From contig NZ_JBDUUH010000011.1 of assembly GCF_039939195.1 (NCBI RefSeq), forward strand, positions 62,001 to 126,000: DNA of 64,000 bases, written 5' to 3'. The notes below the pieces were generated by a model, which saw only the letters and a list, made by a program, of their open reading frames with translations, did no database searches and had not been told where the DNA came from. Below are positions 34,601 to 42,467 of the stretch, in pieces; the stretch's first letter is position 1, and each line of letters starts with the position of its first letter. This DNA comes from Foliimonas ilicis (GTDB lineage: Bacteria > Pseudomonadota > Alphaproteobacteria > Rhizobiales > Rhizobiaceae). Both the position numbers and the translations under genes were made by a program.

Positions 34601-35111
34601 AAATGCCAGCAGCTTCTTCCAGAAGCGCACGGCGCGCCTGCGGCTTTGCCTGGATGAGTTCGCCGATGCGCCCCTGCCCGACCATGGAGGGCGATCGCGC
34701 GCCTGTGGATTGGTCGGCGAACAGAAGCTGCACATCCTTGGCGCGGGCTTCCTTGCCGTTGATGCGATAGACGGAGCCCGCCTCGCGCTCGATACGGCGC
34801 GACACCTGCAATTCGTCGGCGTCGTTGAAGGCGGCGGGCGCGGTGCGATCCGAATTGTCGAGGAAAAGCGTGACTTCAGCGGTGTTTCGGGCGGGCCGTG
34901 TGCCGGAACCGGAAAAGATCACATCGTCCATGCCCGAGGCGCGCATGTTCTTGTATGAGCTTTCGCCCATGACCCAGCGCAGAGCTTCGACCAGATTGGA
35001 TTTGCCGCAGCCATTCGGGCCGACAATACCTGTCAGCCCGCGCTCGATGACGAACTCACCGGGCTCTACGAAGGATTTGAAGCCGAGAAGGCGGAGCCGG
35101 GAAAACTTCAT
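31653..35111 (-). CDS. smc: Chromosome segregation ATPase SMC
   Basis: Condensin-type SMC that organises and segregates the chromosome with ScpA/ScpB. 1152 aa. Walker A GPNGCGKSN is near residue 32. Long coiled-coil arms (about 170-490 and 660-980) surround a hinge domain near 500-640. The C-terminal head has the signature LLSGGEQALTAMAL and Walker B ICVLDEVDAPLDDHN. The order DUF721, DsbA-like, smc on one strand with mutY divergent is a familiar rhizobial arrangement. Start ATG at 35111 begins the conserved MKFSRLRLLGFKSF. Confidence 0.97.
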   Translation of the reverse strand: MKFSRLRLLGFKSFVEPGEFVIERGLTGIVGPNGCGKSNLVEALRWVMGESSYKNMRASGMDDVIFSGSGTRPARNTAEVTLFLDNSDRTAPAAFNDADELQVSRRIEREAGSVYRINGKEARAKDVQLLFADQSTGARSPSMVGQGRIGELIQAKPQARRALLEEAAGISGLHTRRHEAELRLRAAEQNLERLDDVVGELESQIESLKRQARQASRFKNLSADIRKSEAILFHLRWTQAKLQEGEARSALATATAQVGDRAAEQMNAAKEQAISAHRLPELREAEAAAAATVQRLSIAKSQIEEEAGRIRNRQSELDRRLQQLDADISREEQMVRDNADILARLTAEESALNDDNANAADREATTLSAFEEATATLALSESALAKLTSERADAAASRTQIERSLRETTERRDRFARQLADMDREISEIASKISSLADPEEKRQLTEEAQIAVEDAEIAAGDAEQAVATARAREAEARGPLQEAKAKLAGIETEARTLAKILNSGGTDLFPAVLEQISVDRGFETALGAALGEDLDVPLDRSAPVHWGDMEQAGSDAALPDGVKSLASVVRAPRQLSRRLAQIGIVDAADGSRVQKLLAPGQRLVSKAGALWRWDGLTASADAPTPAAQRLAQKNRLLELDAEAIAATVKVREAEAALADAADALRLASEAETQSRQAWREAQQRLGEAREALSRAEKASGELSSRRSALEESRTRLSDGHEEAVAALMEAEAALDQAPDLSDLQSRLEQLASNVSKDRSALADARAVHDGLQREADARARRLTAIGAERASWILRAENASGHIEALAERRAEALDEREMLADAPDEIDQKRRALLSQLSDSEALRKQAADRLQEAETRQAALDKAATAAIQTLSEARETRGRAEERLTAADERRAEIEARIHEALNTQPHLVIKMTGLGPDDAMPDVGHIERQLERLKIERERLGAVNLRAEEEQSELSERLEAIVSEREDIVEAIRKLRQAIQSLNREGRERLLAAFDVVNTQFQRLFTHLFGGGTAELQLIESDDPLEAGLEILARPPGKKPQTMTLLSGGEQALTAMALIFAVFLTNPAPICVLDEVDAPLDDHNVERFCNLMDEMARTTETRFVIITHNPITMARMNRLFGVTMAEQGVSQLVSVDLQAAEEMREAS

Positions 35112-35186
35112 AGTCCCGGCACCTTGATAAAGAGCGCCTTGATTTCGGGCGCGCGAAAGGGTCGCCGCGCCCGCGTCAGGTGCAGA

Positions 35187-35900
35187 TCAGAGCATGCCGT
35201 CGATAACCGCCGACATTTCATCAATCGACATCGCCCCTTTGTAGGTCTGGCCGTTGATGAAGAAGGTCGGTGTCGAGTCGACCCGGAATTCATCAGCGCC
35301 GCGTGTCCGTACTGCTCTCACATCGTCCAGAAGTTTCTGGTTGGTCAAGCAGGCTTCGAAAGTCTCTTGTGAAAAACCTGCCAGTTTCGAGATCTGGAGC
35401 AGTGCATCCTTGGCATTTTCCACAGGAACCCAGCTTTGTTGCTGCTTGAACAACACTTCGACCATCGGGAAATAATTGTCGTTTGCGCAGCGCGCCAGCA
35501 TGAAACCTGCCTCGGCGCGCGGATCGAACGGGAATTCGCGGAAAATCAACCGCACCTTGCCGGTGTCGATGTATTTCTTCTTGAGTTCCGGATAGGTCGT
35601 GTTGTGGAACGCAGCGCAGTGGCCGCAGGTCATCGATGCATATTCGACGATCGTTACCGGCGCATCGGCATTGCCGACGATCTTGTCCGGCAATGCACCC
35701 GGCTCCAGCAACTTCTTCATATCGACGGTGCCCTGCGATTGAGGGGCAGCAACGCCGGAGGGCGCAGGCGTCTGTGGCGCTGCCGGCTCGCTCGTCTGAG
35801 CGTTGGCCTGCCCGCTATCGCTGCAAGAAGCGAGGAACAGGGCCGCCGGCACTGCGGCGAGCGATGCTAGGACGGTTCTGCGTGGAAGAGAGCGGTTCAT
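35187..35900 (-). CDS. DsbA/thioredoxin-like periplasmic oxidoreductase
   Basis: 237 aa. The thioredoxin-fold active site is CGHC within EYASMTCGHCAAFH (near residue 103-108), with an inserted helical domain and cis-Pro in STPTFFING. The N-terminus MNRSLPRRTVLASLAAVPAALFLASCSDS combines a twin-arginine-like start with a lipobox (LASC), so the protein may be exported folded and lipid-anchored. ATG at 35900 follows AGGTGA. An in-frame upstream ATG (35963) would add 21 residues in front of the signal peptide and is unlikely. It lies 75 bp upstream of smc and may be co-transcribed with it. Confidence 0.9.
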   Translation of the reverse strand: MNRSLPRRTVLASLAAVPAALFLASCSDSGQANAQTSEPAAPQTPAPSGVAAPQSQGTVDMKKLLEPGALPDKIVGNADAPVTIVEYASMTCGHCAAFHNTTYPELKKKYIDTGKVRLIFREFPFDPRAEAGFMLARCANDNYFPMVEVLFKQQQSWVPVENAKDALLQISKLAGFSQETFEACLTNQKLLDDVRAVRTRGADEFRVDSTPTFFINGQTYKGAMSIDEMSAVIDGML

Positions 35901-36039
35901 GCGAATCACCTGACTAGGGTTTAATTTTGCGATGCATATGCACCAGAAAGCGATAGCCACCACGAACTAGGCCATCCCTTTCCCCAATCCAATTGGCAAA
36001 GGATGCAATTCTGTTCACGAATACGAGAGAAAAACGGCA

Positions 36040-36537
36040 TTATTTCTTCGATCCGAGGATTGTAGCGCCGAGACGCTCGAGCGAAGCACGCAAACCCTCA
36101 TCCTCGATCTGGCTGACGGTTCCGGCAATGCGCGTCTTTTCCGGCGAAGTCAGCGGGCGCAGAACGGGCTTCTGCTTTTGCGGAGCGGCATTCACGGTCT
36201 TCTGCACGATGCGGATGCGCGCCACCGCATTGTACCCCAGAAAGGTGTTCACGCGACCGATGATCTCGCCGGTTTCGTGGCTTACATGGAGTGCCGCCGG
36301 ACCTTCGCAAGCTATAATGAGCGTTGCGGGCTGAAACGGGTCGTCCTCATGCAGACGGCGCGGCCACTGGATTTTCTCAGGGCGCGTGGTGCGGGCAAGC
36401 CGCGTTCCGACGATTTCTTCCCATGATTGGACGAGCCCGATCGAAATACCGGCGCGCTTGCGCAGCAGCGGGTCCAGAATTTCGCTGGCAAGGTCGCTGA
36501 CGGCAACAGCATTGCCGAATTGCCTTTTCCCTGCCAT
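36040..36537 (-). CDS. DUF721 (DciA-like) protein
   Basis: 165 aa. The DUF721 pattern is visible: LASEILDPLLRKRAGISIGLVQSWEEIVGTRLA followed by an RPEKIQWP segment and LIIACEGPAALHVSHETGEIIGRVNTFLG. The family contains DciA, which loads the replicative helicase, but many members are uncharacterised. ATG at 36537 is 6 nt after GGAGG; an ATG at 36543 would touch that site and is less likely. Divergent from mutY with a very short gap (27 bp). Confidence 0.85.
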   Translation of the reverse strand: MAGKRQFGNAVAVSDLASEILDPLLRKRAGISIGLVQSWEEIVGTRLARTTRPEKIQWPRRLHEDDPFQPATLIIACEGPAALHVSHETGEIIGRVNTFLGYNAVARIRIVQKTVNAAPQKQKPVLRPLTSPEKTRIAGTVSQIEDEGLRASLERLGATILGSKK

Positions 36538-36564
36538 GTCCATCCTCCAAAAGCCGTTCCTAAC

Positions 36565-37698
36565 ATGAGTCATCGCGCAACCGAAATGGCCCTAGCGGAC
36601 AAAACCAAAAGTGATGTGAACCCAGACCGGCAAACGGCGCAACGCCTGCTTGCGTGGTACGACGCGCATCATCGCGATCTGCCGTGGCGTACGCCGCCGC
36701 ATGCGCTGGCTTCCGGCACACGTCCAGACCCTTACCATGTCTGGATTTCCGAGATCATGCTGCAGCAGACGACGGTTGAAGCCGTAAAACCTTATTTCCG
36801 CAAATTTCTGGAAAAATGGCCAAGCGTGGCCGACCTCGCTGCGTCAGAGACCGACGATGTGATGAAGGCCTGGGCGGGACTTGGCTATTATTCGCGGGCG
36901 CGCAACCTCAAGGCCTGCGCCGATTTCGTCGCTGAAAAACTGGGCGGCAAGTTCCCCGACGCGGAAGATGGCTTGCTGGAATTGCCGGGTGTCGGGCCTT
37001 ACACGGCGGCGGCGATCGCCGCCATCGCGTTCACGCGACCGGCGGCGGTGATGGACGGCAATGTCGAGCGCGTCATGAGCCGCCTGTTCGAAATCACGAC
37101 GCCCCTGCCCCAGTCGAAACCGATCATCCGCGCGCTTTTGCTCGATATATTGCCGGAGGCACGACCGGGCGACTTCGCGCAGGCGATGATGGATTTGGGT
37201 GCCACGATCTGCACGCCAAAGCGGCCGCGTTGCATGCTCTGCCCGGTCAGGGAAGATTGCCGCGCGCTTCTGTCGGGCGACCCGGAATTGCTGCCAATCA
37301 AAGCCCCGAAAGCCGAGAAACCGCAGCGGGTTGGAGCAGCCTTCGTTGCGTTTGCGGAAGACGGTTCGGTGCTTCTGCGCAAGCGCCAGACCAGCGGCCT
37401 GCTTGGCGGCATGACGGAGGTTCCGACAACGGGCTGGACAGCGCGGATCGATGGCATTTCGACCGTAGACGGCGCACCTTTTTCAGCAGACTGGCAAAAG
37501 GCCGGTCAAATCTCGCATGTTTTCACGCATTTTTCCCTGGATTTGACGGTTTTTCGGGCCGAAATTTCACGTTTCGAGCCGTCGGGCGACGATTGGTGGT
37601 CGCCACCCGACGAATTGCGCGGCGAGGCCCTGCCTACGGTCATGAAGAAAGTGATCGAAGCCGCCATACCGGGAGCAACGAAAGCTCCAAGACATTAA
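36565..37698 (+). CDS. mutY: A/G-specific adenine glycosylase
   Basis: Removes adenine mispaired with 8-oxoguanine. 377 aa. Catalytic Glu in SEIMLQQTTVEAV. Helix-hairpin-helix LPGVGPYTAAAIAA with the active Asp in AVMDGNVERV. The 4Fe-4S loop is CTPKRPRCMLCPVREDC (C-x6-C-x2-C-x5-C). A C-terminal MutT-like domain (about 250-370) recognises 8-oxoG. Start could also be the ATG at 36586 (370 aa); neither has a strong ribosome binding site. The short divergent gap with DUF721 suggests overlapping promoters. Confidence 0.95.
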   Translation: MSHRATEMALADKTKSDVNPDRQTAQRLLAWYDAHHRDLPWRTPPHALASGTRPDPYHVWISEIMLQQTTVEAVKPYFRKFLEKWPSVADLAASETDDVMKAWAGLGYYSRARNLKACADFVAEKLGGKFPDAEDGLLELPGVGPYTAAAIAAIAFTRPAAVMDGNVERVMSRLFEITTPLPQSKPIIRALLLDILPEARPGDFAQAMMDLGATICTPKRPRCMLCPVREDCRALLSGDPELLPIKAPKAEKPQRVGAAFVAFAEDGSVLLRKRQTSGLLGGMTEVPTTGWTARIDGISTVDGAPFSADWQKAGQISHVFTHFSLDLTVFRAEISRFEPSGDDWWSPPDELRGEALPTVMKKVIEAAIPGATKAPRH

Positions 37699-37716
37699 TC
37701 AGGAAAGAGGTACAGC

Positions 37717-38328
37717 ATGACGGAAATCCGCCACATCGTATTCGACATCGGCAAGGTGCTGATTCACTACGATCCGAACATCCCGTTCAGCCGCCTCATT
37801 CCAGACGACCAGGAGCGGGCTTGGTTTTTCGACAATGTCTGCACGGGTGCGTGGAACATAGAGCAGGATCGCGGGCGTACATGGGCCGAGGCCGAAGAGC
37901 TTCTGATTGCGGAACATCCCGGCCATGCCGAAAACATCCGCAATTTCCGCCTGCACTGGCACGAAATGCTGCCGCATGCCTATGACGACAGTGTGGAAAT
38001 CATGGAAGGGCTGATCGATGCGGGCCATGATGTGACGCTTCTGACCAATTGGGCTTCCGACACGTTCAAGGAAGCCCGCCAGCGCTTTACCTTCCTCGAA
38101 AAGCCGCGCGGCGTGACGGTTTCGGGCGATATTGGCCTGATCAAGCCGGACCTCGCCATTTATGAGCGCCATGCCAGCACTTTCGGTCTTCAGCCTTCCG
38201 CGACTATTTTCATCGACGACAGCCAGAAGAATGTCGACGCTGCGAAACAGGCGGGATGGCAGGCATTGCTGTTTACAAATGCAAAAACGCTCGAGGCGGA
38301 CCTCGAGCGTCTTGGAATCAGGCGGTGA
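37717..38328 (+). CDS. HAD-superfamily (subfamily IA) hydrolase
   Basis: 203 aa, similar to YihX-type sugar phosphatases. Motif I is IVFDIGKVLIHYD: the nucleophile Asp is present, but the general acid two residues on (usually D) is Gly, as in several YihX/epoxide-hydrolase-N relatives. Motif II LLTNWA, motif III Lys in GLIKPD, motif IV FIDDSQKNVDAA. Follows mutY by 18 nt with GAGG before its ATG, so co-transcription is likely. Substrate not determinable. Confidence 0.85.
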   Translation: MTEIRHIVFDIGKVLIHYDPNIPFSRLIPDDQERAWFFDNVCTGAWNIEQDRGRTWAEAEELLIAEHPGHAENIRNFRLHWHEMLPHAYDDSVEIMEGLIDAGHDVTLLTNWASDTFKEARQRFTFLEKPRGVTVSGDIGLIKPDLAIYERHASTFGLQPSATIFIDDSQKNVDAAKQAGWQALLFTNAKTLEADLERLGIRR

Positions 38329-38362
38329 TTGGGAAACGCCTGATACGGTAAACTCTGTTTCT

Positions 38363-38406
38363 GCATGATCCTTATCCGAAAAGTCTGCAACTTTTCGGGG
38401 TCATGC
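38363..38406. repeat. REP-like hairpin between HAD gene and ccrM
   Basis: Outer arms GCATGA/TCATGC and inner arms CCGAAAAG (38376-38383) / CTTTTCGG (38391-38398). Same plan as 10827-10871. It lies in the convergent gap, so it may end both transcripts. Confidence 0.85.
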
Positions 38407-38423
38407 AGGGGCTAAGCCCCTGC
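38405..38423 (-). terminator. Hairpin embracing the ccrM stop codon
   Basis: GCAGGGGC (38405-38412) and GCCCCTGC (38416-38423) form a perfect 8-bp stem with a 3-nt loop. The ccrM stop (38412-38414) lies in the loop and stem. The adjacent REP-like hairpin follows on the ccrM transcript. It could be a terminator or affect release and mRNA decay. Confidence 0.6.
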
Positions 38424-39545
38424 CCGCTCCATTCCGAGCCGTGCAATGCGGCGCAGTTCGTCGAGCTGGTTGAGGCCGCCATTGCGCTCATAGTGCCAGA
38501 AGGTCCAGCCATTGCAGGCATCCAGGCCCTGCACATGCGCGCCGATGCGGTGGATTGAACCCGCAGCATCGCTAACGGCCAAAGTGCCATCGGCACGAAC
38601 CTTTGCGGCGTAGCGCTTCTTGGCGTCGTAAAGGGTTGCGCCCGGCTTGATGAGGCCGGTGTCGATGAGGCTGACAAAGGCGACACGCGGCTCGGCACGC
38701 TTGCCGGTAAGTACCTGCAAATCAGCTAACTGAAGCGGCTGCACGGAAGCGATACGGTCGTAAGCTGCCTCGATATAGGCATCTTCGCGCTCGACGCCGA
38801 CGAAGTGACGGCCAAGGCGCTTTGCAACCGCGCCGGTCGTTCCCGAACCGAAGAACGGGTCGAGTACGATGTCGCCCGGCTTGGTCGATGCCATCATGAC
38901 GCGGGCAAGAAGCGCTTCCGGCTTCTGGGTCGGATGAACCTTGTCACCATTCTCATCTTTCAGGCGCTCGGAACCGGTGCAGATCGGGAAAAGCCAATCC
39001 GAGCGCATCTGGACGTCATCATTGGAAGCCTTCAGCGCGTCATAGTTGAAAGTGTAACCTTTTCCCTTTTGGTCGCGGGAAGCCCAGATCATGGTTTCAT
39101 GGGCATTCTGGAAGCGACGGCCACGGAAGTTCGGCATCGGGTTGGTCTTGCGCCAAACGACATCGTTCAAAATCCAGAAGCCCAGATCCTGCATGGTCGC
39201 GCCGACGCGGAAAATATTGTGATAGGAGCCGATCACCCAGATCGTGCCGTTCGGTTTCAACACGCGGCGAACGGCCAGAAGCCATGCGCGGGTGAAAGCG
39301 TCATAGGCCTGAAAGCTTTCGAACTGATCCCAATGATCGTCGACCGCATCGACTTTCGACTGGTCGGGGCGATGCAGATCGCCTTCGAGCTGAAGATTGT
39401 AGGGCGGATCGGCGAAAACGACGTCGATCGACTTTTCCGGCAATTTGTTGAGAGCCGCCACACAATCCCCTTTGAGGATCGTGTCGAGCCATTCGGATGT
39501 TTCAGGACGATGGGAAAACTGGTCGAGAGGACGCACGGCCGACAT
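38412..39545 (-). CDS. ccrM: Cell-cycle DNA adenine methyltransferase CcrM (GANTC)
   Basis: N6-adenine methyltransferase that methylates GANTC once per cell cycle in Alphaproteobacteria. 377 aa, beta class: catalytic DPPYNLQL near residue 46-53 precedes the SAM-binding FGSGTTGAVAKRLG near 225. A C-terminal extension of about 80 residues (HRIGAHVQGLDACNGWTFWHYE) is the CcrM-type DNA-recognition part. Two copies of GTTACTGTT lie in its leader. Activity timing in relatives depends on CtrA and Lon; no clear CtrA site was found here. Confidence 0.96.
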   Translation of the reverse strand: MSAVRPLDQFSHRPETSEWLDTILKGDCVAALNKLPEKSIDVVFADPPYNLQLEGDLHRPDQSKVDAVDDHWDQFESFQAYDAFTRAWLLAVRRVLKPNGTIWVIGSYHNIFRVGATMQDLGFWILNDVVWRKTNPMPNFRGRRFQNAHETMIWASRDQKGKGYTFNYDALKASNDDVQMRSDWLFPICTGSERLKDENGDKVHPTQKPEALLARVMMASTKPGDIVLDPFFGSGTTGAVAKRLGRHFVGVEREDAYIEAAYDRIASVQPLQLADLQVLTGKRAEPRVAFVSLIDTGLIKPGATLYDAKKRYAAKVRADGTLAVSDAAGSIHRIGAHVQGLDACNGWTFWHYERNGGLNQLDELRRIARLGMERAGA

Positions 39546-39564
39546 TCTGATACCCGATCTACGC

Positions 39565-39596
39565 GTTACTGTTTACACCTCGTTATGGTTACTGTT
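39565..39596. promoter_or_regulatory. Direct repeats in the ccrM leader
   Basis: GTTACTGTT occurs at 39565-39573 and again at 39588-39596, 23 bp apart start to start, 20-51 bp upstream of the ccrM ATG on its non-coding strand. The spacing is about two helical turns, as for a dimeric activator or repressor. No known regulator was recognised. Confidence 0.4.
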
Positions 39597-39697
39597 CAGC
39601 GTAAATATTTAGTGAACTTGCCTTCGAAATTTGCGGCGGCGGCAGCGATCGTGTATGTGACGGGCCAATTCCCTCCCTGCTTCACATCCGGAAAGTC

Positions 39698-40387
39698 ATG
39701 TCCCAGCCCGATCTCGTCATATTCGATTGCGACGGCGTTCTCGTCGATTCCGAAATCATCGCAGCCCGCGTGGAAGCCGATCTCCTGACGGCGGCAGGTT
39801 TCGAGATTTCCCCCGAAGAAATTTCCGAAAATTATGCCGGACTGACCTTCAAGGACATCATGCTGCGCATAGAGGAACAGGCGAAAATCCCGTTCCAGAT
39901 TTCGCTTCTGGATCAGGCCGAAGAGCTGGTCGATCGCCGCCTCAAAAACGAGGTCCGCGCGATCGAAGGCGTGCATCAGGCCGTTGCTTCTGTGCCGGTC
40001 AATTATTGCATCTGTTCGAATTCACGCACGGAACGCATCGAGTTCATGCTGGAAAAGACGCAGTTGCTGCCATTTTTCAAGGGCCGCATCTTTTCGGCGC
40101 TCGAAACACCAACCGGCAAGCCGAAACCTGCGCCCGACGTCTTTCTGCTCGCCGCCGAAAAGCTTAACGCCAATCCGGCAAACACCTTCGTCATCGAGGA
40201 TTCGGTGCATGGCATCACCGGCGCACGTGCAGCCGGTATGCGAGTCATCGGTTTCACCGGCGCGTCGCACAGCTATCCGAGCCATGCAGACGCACTAACG
40301 GAGGCCGGCGCAGAGACGGTTATCCGTCGCTGGGCCGATCTGCCGGGCGTTCTTGCAGCGCTTTCCGAATGGTCGGAAAACGCTTGA
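39698..40387 (+). CDS. HAD-superfamily phosphatase (beta-phosphoglucomutase/Gph-like)
   Basis: 229 aa. All motifs are canonical: FDCDGVLVDSE (nucleophile plus acid Asp), CSNSRTERIEF, KPKPAPDVFLLA (Lys) and FVIEDSVHGITGARAAGM. A helical cap sits between motifs I and II. Likely a small-molecule phosphatase or mutase; substrate unknown. Divergent from ccrM with a 152-bp gap. Confidence 0.88.
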   Translation: MSQPDLVIFDCDGVLVDSEIIAARVEADLLTAAGFEISPEEISENYAGLTFKDIMLRIEEQAKIPFQISLLDQAEELVDRRLKNEVRAIEGVHQAVASVPVNYCICSNSRTERIEFMLEKTQLLPFFKGRIFSALETPTGKPKPAPDVFLLAAEKLNANPANTFVIEDSVHGITGARAAGMRVIGFTGASHSYPSHADALTEAGAETVIRRWADLPGVLAALSEWSENA

Positions 40388-40389
40388 GC

Positions 40390-40947
40390 TTACTTCTTGG
40401 AGGGCGGGCCTTCGTCGAAGCCCGCGAAGACCTGAACGCTTCGATCATTGGGCATCGGGAAGCTGACAGCCGCATCGTTGAAGACGAACTGCGTGGAAGC
40501 AGCGCCCGCCGAAACCTGATGCTGATGAAGCTTCGAATAAAGGACTTCATCGCCGCGCACGACCGCAATGCGGATCGGCATGGTGATGTTTCCAGCAGAC
40601 CCTGCCGGGCCGGGCACGATGCGTCCGGCAACAGCGACATTCATAGTCATCGTGCCATCGCCGCGCGCGCAGCTTCTGGTCACGTCGCTGATGGACGCCT
40701 GATAGATGATCTTCGATGGATCATCCTGGCCGCCCTTCGCATAGGTGTTGAAATAAGCGGTTCCTTCGCGCAGCTTCACCTGCGGGCAGAAAGCGCGCAA
40801 ATCCTCTTGCGTGACCTTTGGCGGGGCGGAGCCATCCGCTGTTTCCACGCCATTGTTACCGCTGGATTGGCAACCCGCGACAACAAGAATAAAGCTCGAA
40901 ACCGAAAATGCGGTCAGAAGACGACCGTTGACAAATCGAAACGCCAT
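40390..40947 (-). CDS. Putative lipoprotein of unknown function
   Basis: 185 aa. Signal sequence with lipobox: FSVSSFILVVAGCQSS (Cys at about residue 26), so probably membrane-anchored. The rest is a beta-rich domain with VTQEDLRAFCPQVKLREGTAYF and DVTRSCARGDGTMTMNVAVAGR. I know similar proteins in Brucellaceae only as conserved hypotheticals. ATG at 40947 follows GAGGGA. The stop lies 2 bp from that of the convergent HAD gene. Confidence 0.75.
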   Translation of the reverse strand: MAFRFVNGRLLTAFSVSSFILVVAGCQSSGNNGVETADGSAPPKVTQEDLRAFCPQVKLREGTAYFNTYAKGGQDDPSKIIYQASISDVTRSCARGDGTMTMNVAVAGRIVPGPAGSAGNITMPIRIAVVRGDEVLYSKLHQHQVSAGAASTQFVFNDAAVSFPMPNDRSVQVFAGFDEGPPSKK

Positions 40948-41058
40948 GTACTGCAATTCCCTCTCGCAACGCTGCCGATCTATAGCAACCACTTGGCGAA
41001 AATGCGACTGACAGAATGTAGTTTTTTGAAGACCGTTTGACGCCACGGAAGGGTGAGC

Positions 41059-42453
41059 ATGCAATATATCAGCAGCCGCGGAGAAGCCCCCGCACTTGGT
41101 TTCTCGGATGCCATTCTGGCCGGTTTGGCCCGAGATGGCGGGCTTTATCTGCCGAAAGAATGGCCGCAATTCAGCGCAGCAGAGATTCGCGCGATGCGCG
41201 GCCTGTCCTATTCCGATCTGGCAATCCGGCTGCTGACGCCGTTTCTCGGCGGTGAGATTTCCACACCTGTTTTCGAAAAACTCGTGCGCGAAGCCTATGG
41301 CACATTCCGGCATGAGGCCGTCTGCCCGCTGGTACAGACCGGCGCGAACAGCTTCGTGCTTGAGCTTTTCCACGGCCCGACGCTGGCGTTCAAGGACGTG
41401 GCGATGCAGCTCATTGCAAGGCTGATGGACCATGTTCTGGCCGAGCGCGGCGAGCGGGCAACCATCGTCGGCGCCACTTCCGGCGATACGGGCGGCGCTG
41501 CGATCGATGCATTCGCCGGGCGCGACCGCACCGACATCTTCATTCTCTTCCCGCATGGCCGCGTCTCGCCGGTGCAGCAGCGCCAAATGACGACTTCGAG
41601 CGCCAGCAATGTTCATGCGATAGCCGTCGAGGGCAATTTCGACGATTGCCAGTCGATGCTCAAGGACATGTTCAACGACCACCGCTTCCGCGATTCCGTT
41701 TCGCTTTCGGGCGTGAACTCGATCAACTGGGCGCGGATAATGGCGCAGATCGTCTATTATTTCTCGTCGGCTATTTCGCTCGGCGCACCCGACCGGCCAG
41801 TCTCCTTCACCGTTCCGACCGGCAATTTCGGTGATATTTTCGCGGGCTACGCCGCCAAGAAAATGGGCCTGCCGATCGACCGCCTGGCAATCGCCACCAA
41901 TGACAATGACATTCTGGTGCGCACGCTGGCGACTGGCGAATACAGCATGAAGGGCGTGGTCGAGACCACTTCGCCTTCGATGGATATTCAGATTTCCTCG
42001 AATTTCGAACGCCTTCTTTTCGAGGCGACCGGCCGCGATTCAAATGCCGTTCGGCGCTATATGAGCAGCCTGAAACAGTCCGGCGCGTTCACCATCGACG
42101 CGGCTCCGCTGGCGAAAATCCGTGCCGAATTCGACGCCGGGCGCTCGACCATGGAAGAGACCGCAAAGACCATTCGCGACACGCTGGAAAAGAGCGGCTA
42201 TCTGCTCGATCCCCATACGGCAGCAGCAGTTCACGTCGCCCACGAGACACAAGGCTCGACGCCGATGGTCATTCTGGGCACCGCGCATCCGGCCAAATTC
42301 CCGGCTGCGGTGGAGGCTGCTTGCGGCGTCGTTCCAGCACTGCCCGAATGGCTGTCGGGCTTGATGGAACGCGAGGAAAGGTTCACTGTACTTCCATCCG
42401 ACCTGAAAATGGTCGAAGATCATATAGTTCGCCATGCACGCGCGGCGCGTTGA
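41059..42453 (+). CDS. thrC: Threonine synthase
   Basis: PLP-dependent conversion of O-phosphohomoserine to threonine. 464 aa. N-terminal MQYISSRGEAPALGFSDAIL. PLP Lys in HGPTLAFKDVAMQ near residue 110. Phosphate loop GATSGDTGGAA. SVSLSGVNSINWARIMAQIVYY and TGNFGDIFAGYAAKKMG also fit. ATG at 41059 is 5 nt after GGAAGGG; the upstream GTG (41053) abuts it. Followed at 15 bp by the M16 protease. The homoserine kinase gene thrB lies 8 kb away. Confidence 0.95.
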   Translation: MQYISSRGEAPALGFSDAILAGLARDGGLYLPKEWPQFSAAEIRAMRGLSYSDLAIRLLTPFLGGEISTPVFEKLVREAYGTFRHEAVCPLVQTGANSFVLELFHGPTLAFKDVAMQLIARLMDHVLAERGERATIVGATSGDTGGAAIDAFAGRDRTDIFILFPHGRVSPVQQRQMTTSSASNVHAIAVEGNFDDCQSMLKDMFNDHRFRDSVSLSGVNSINWARIMAQIVYYFSSAISLGAPDRPVSFTVPTGNFGDIFAGYAAKKMGLPIDRLAIATNDNDILVRTLATGEYSMKGVVETTSPSMDIQISSNFERLLFEATGRDSNAVRRYMSSLKQSGAFTIDAAPLAKIRAEFDAGRSTMEETAKTIRDTLEKSGYLLDPHTAAAVHVAHETQGSTPMVILGTAHPAKFPAAVEAACGVVPALPEWLSGLMEREERFTVLPSDLKMVEDHIVRHARAAR

Positions 42454-42467
42454 GGAGTAATAGTTAT

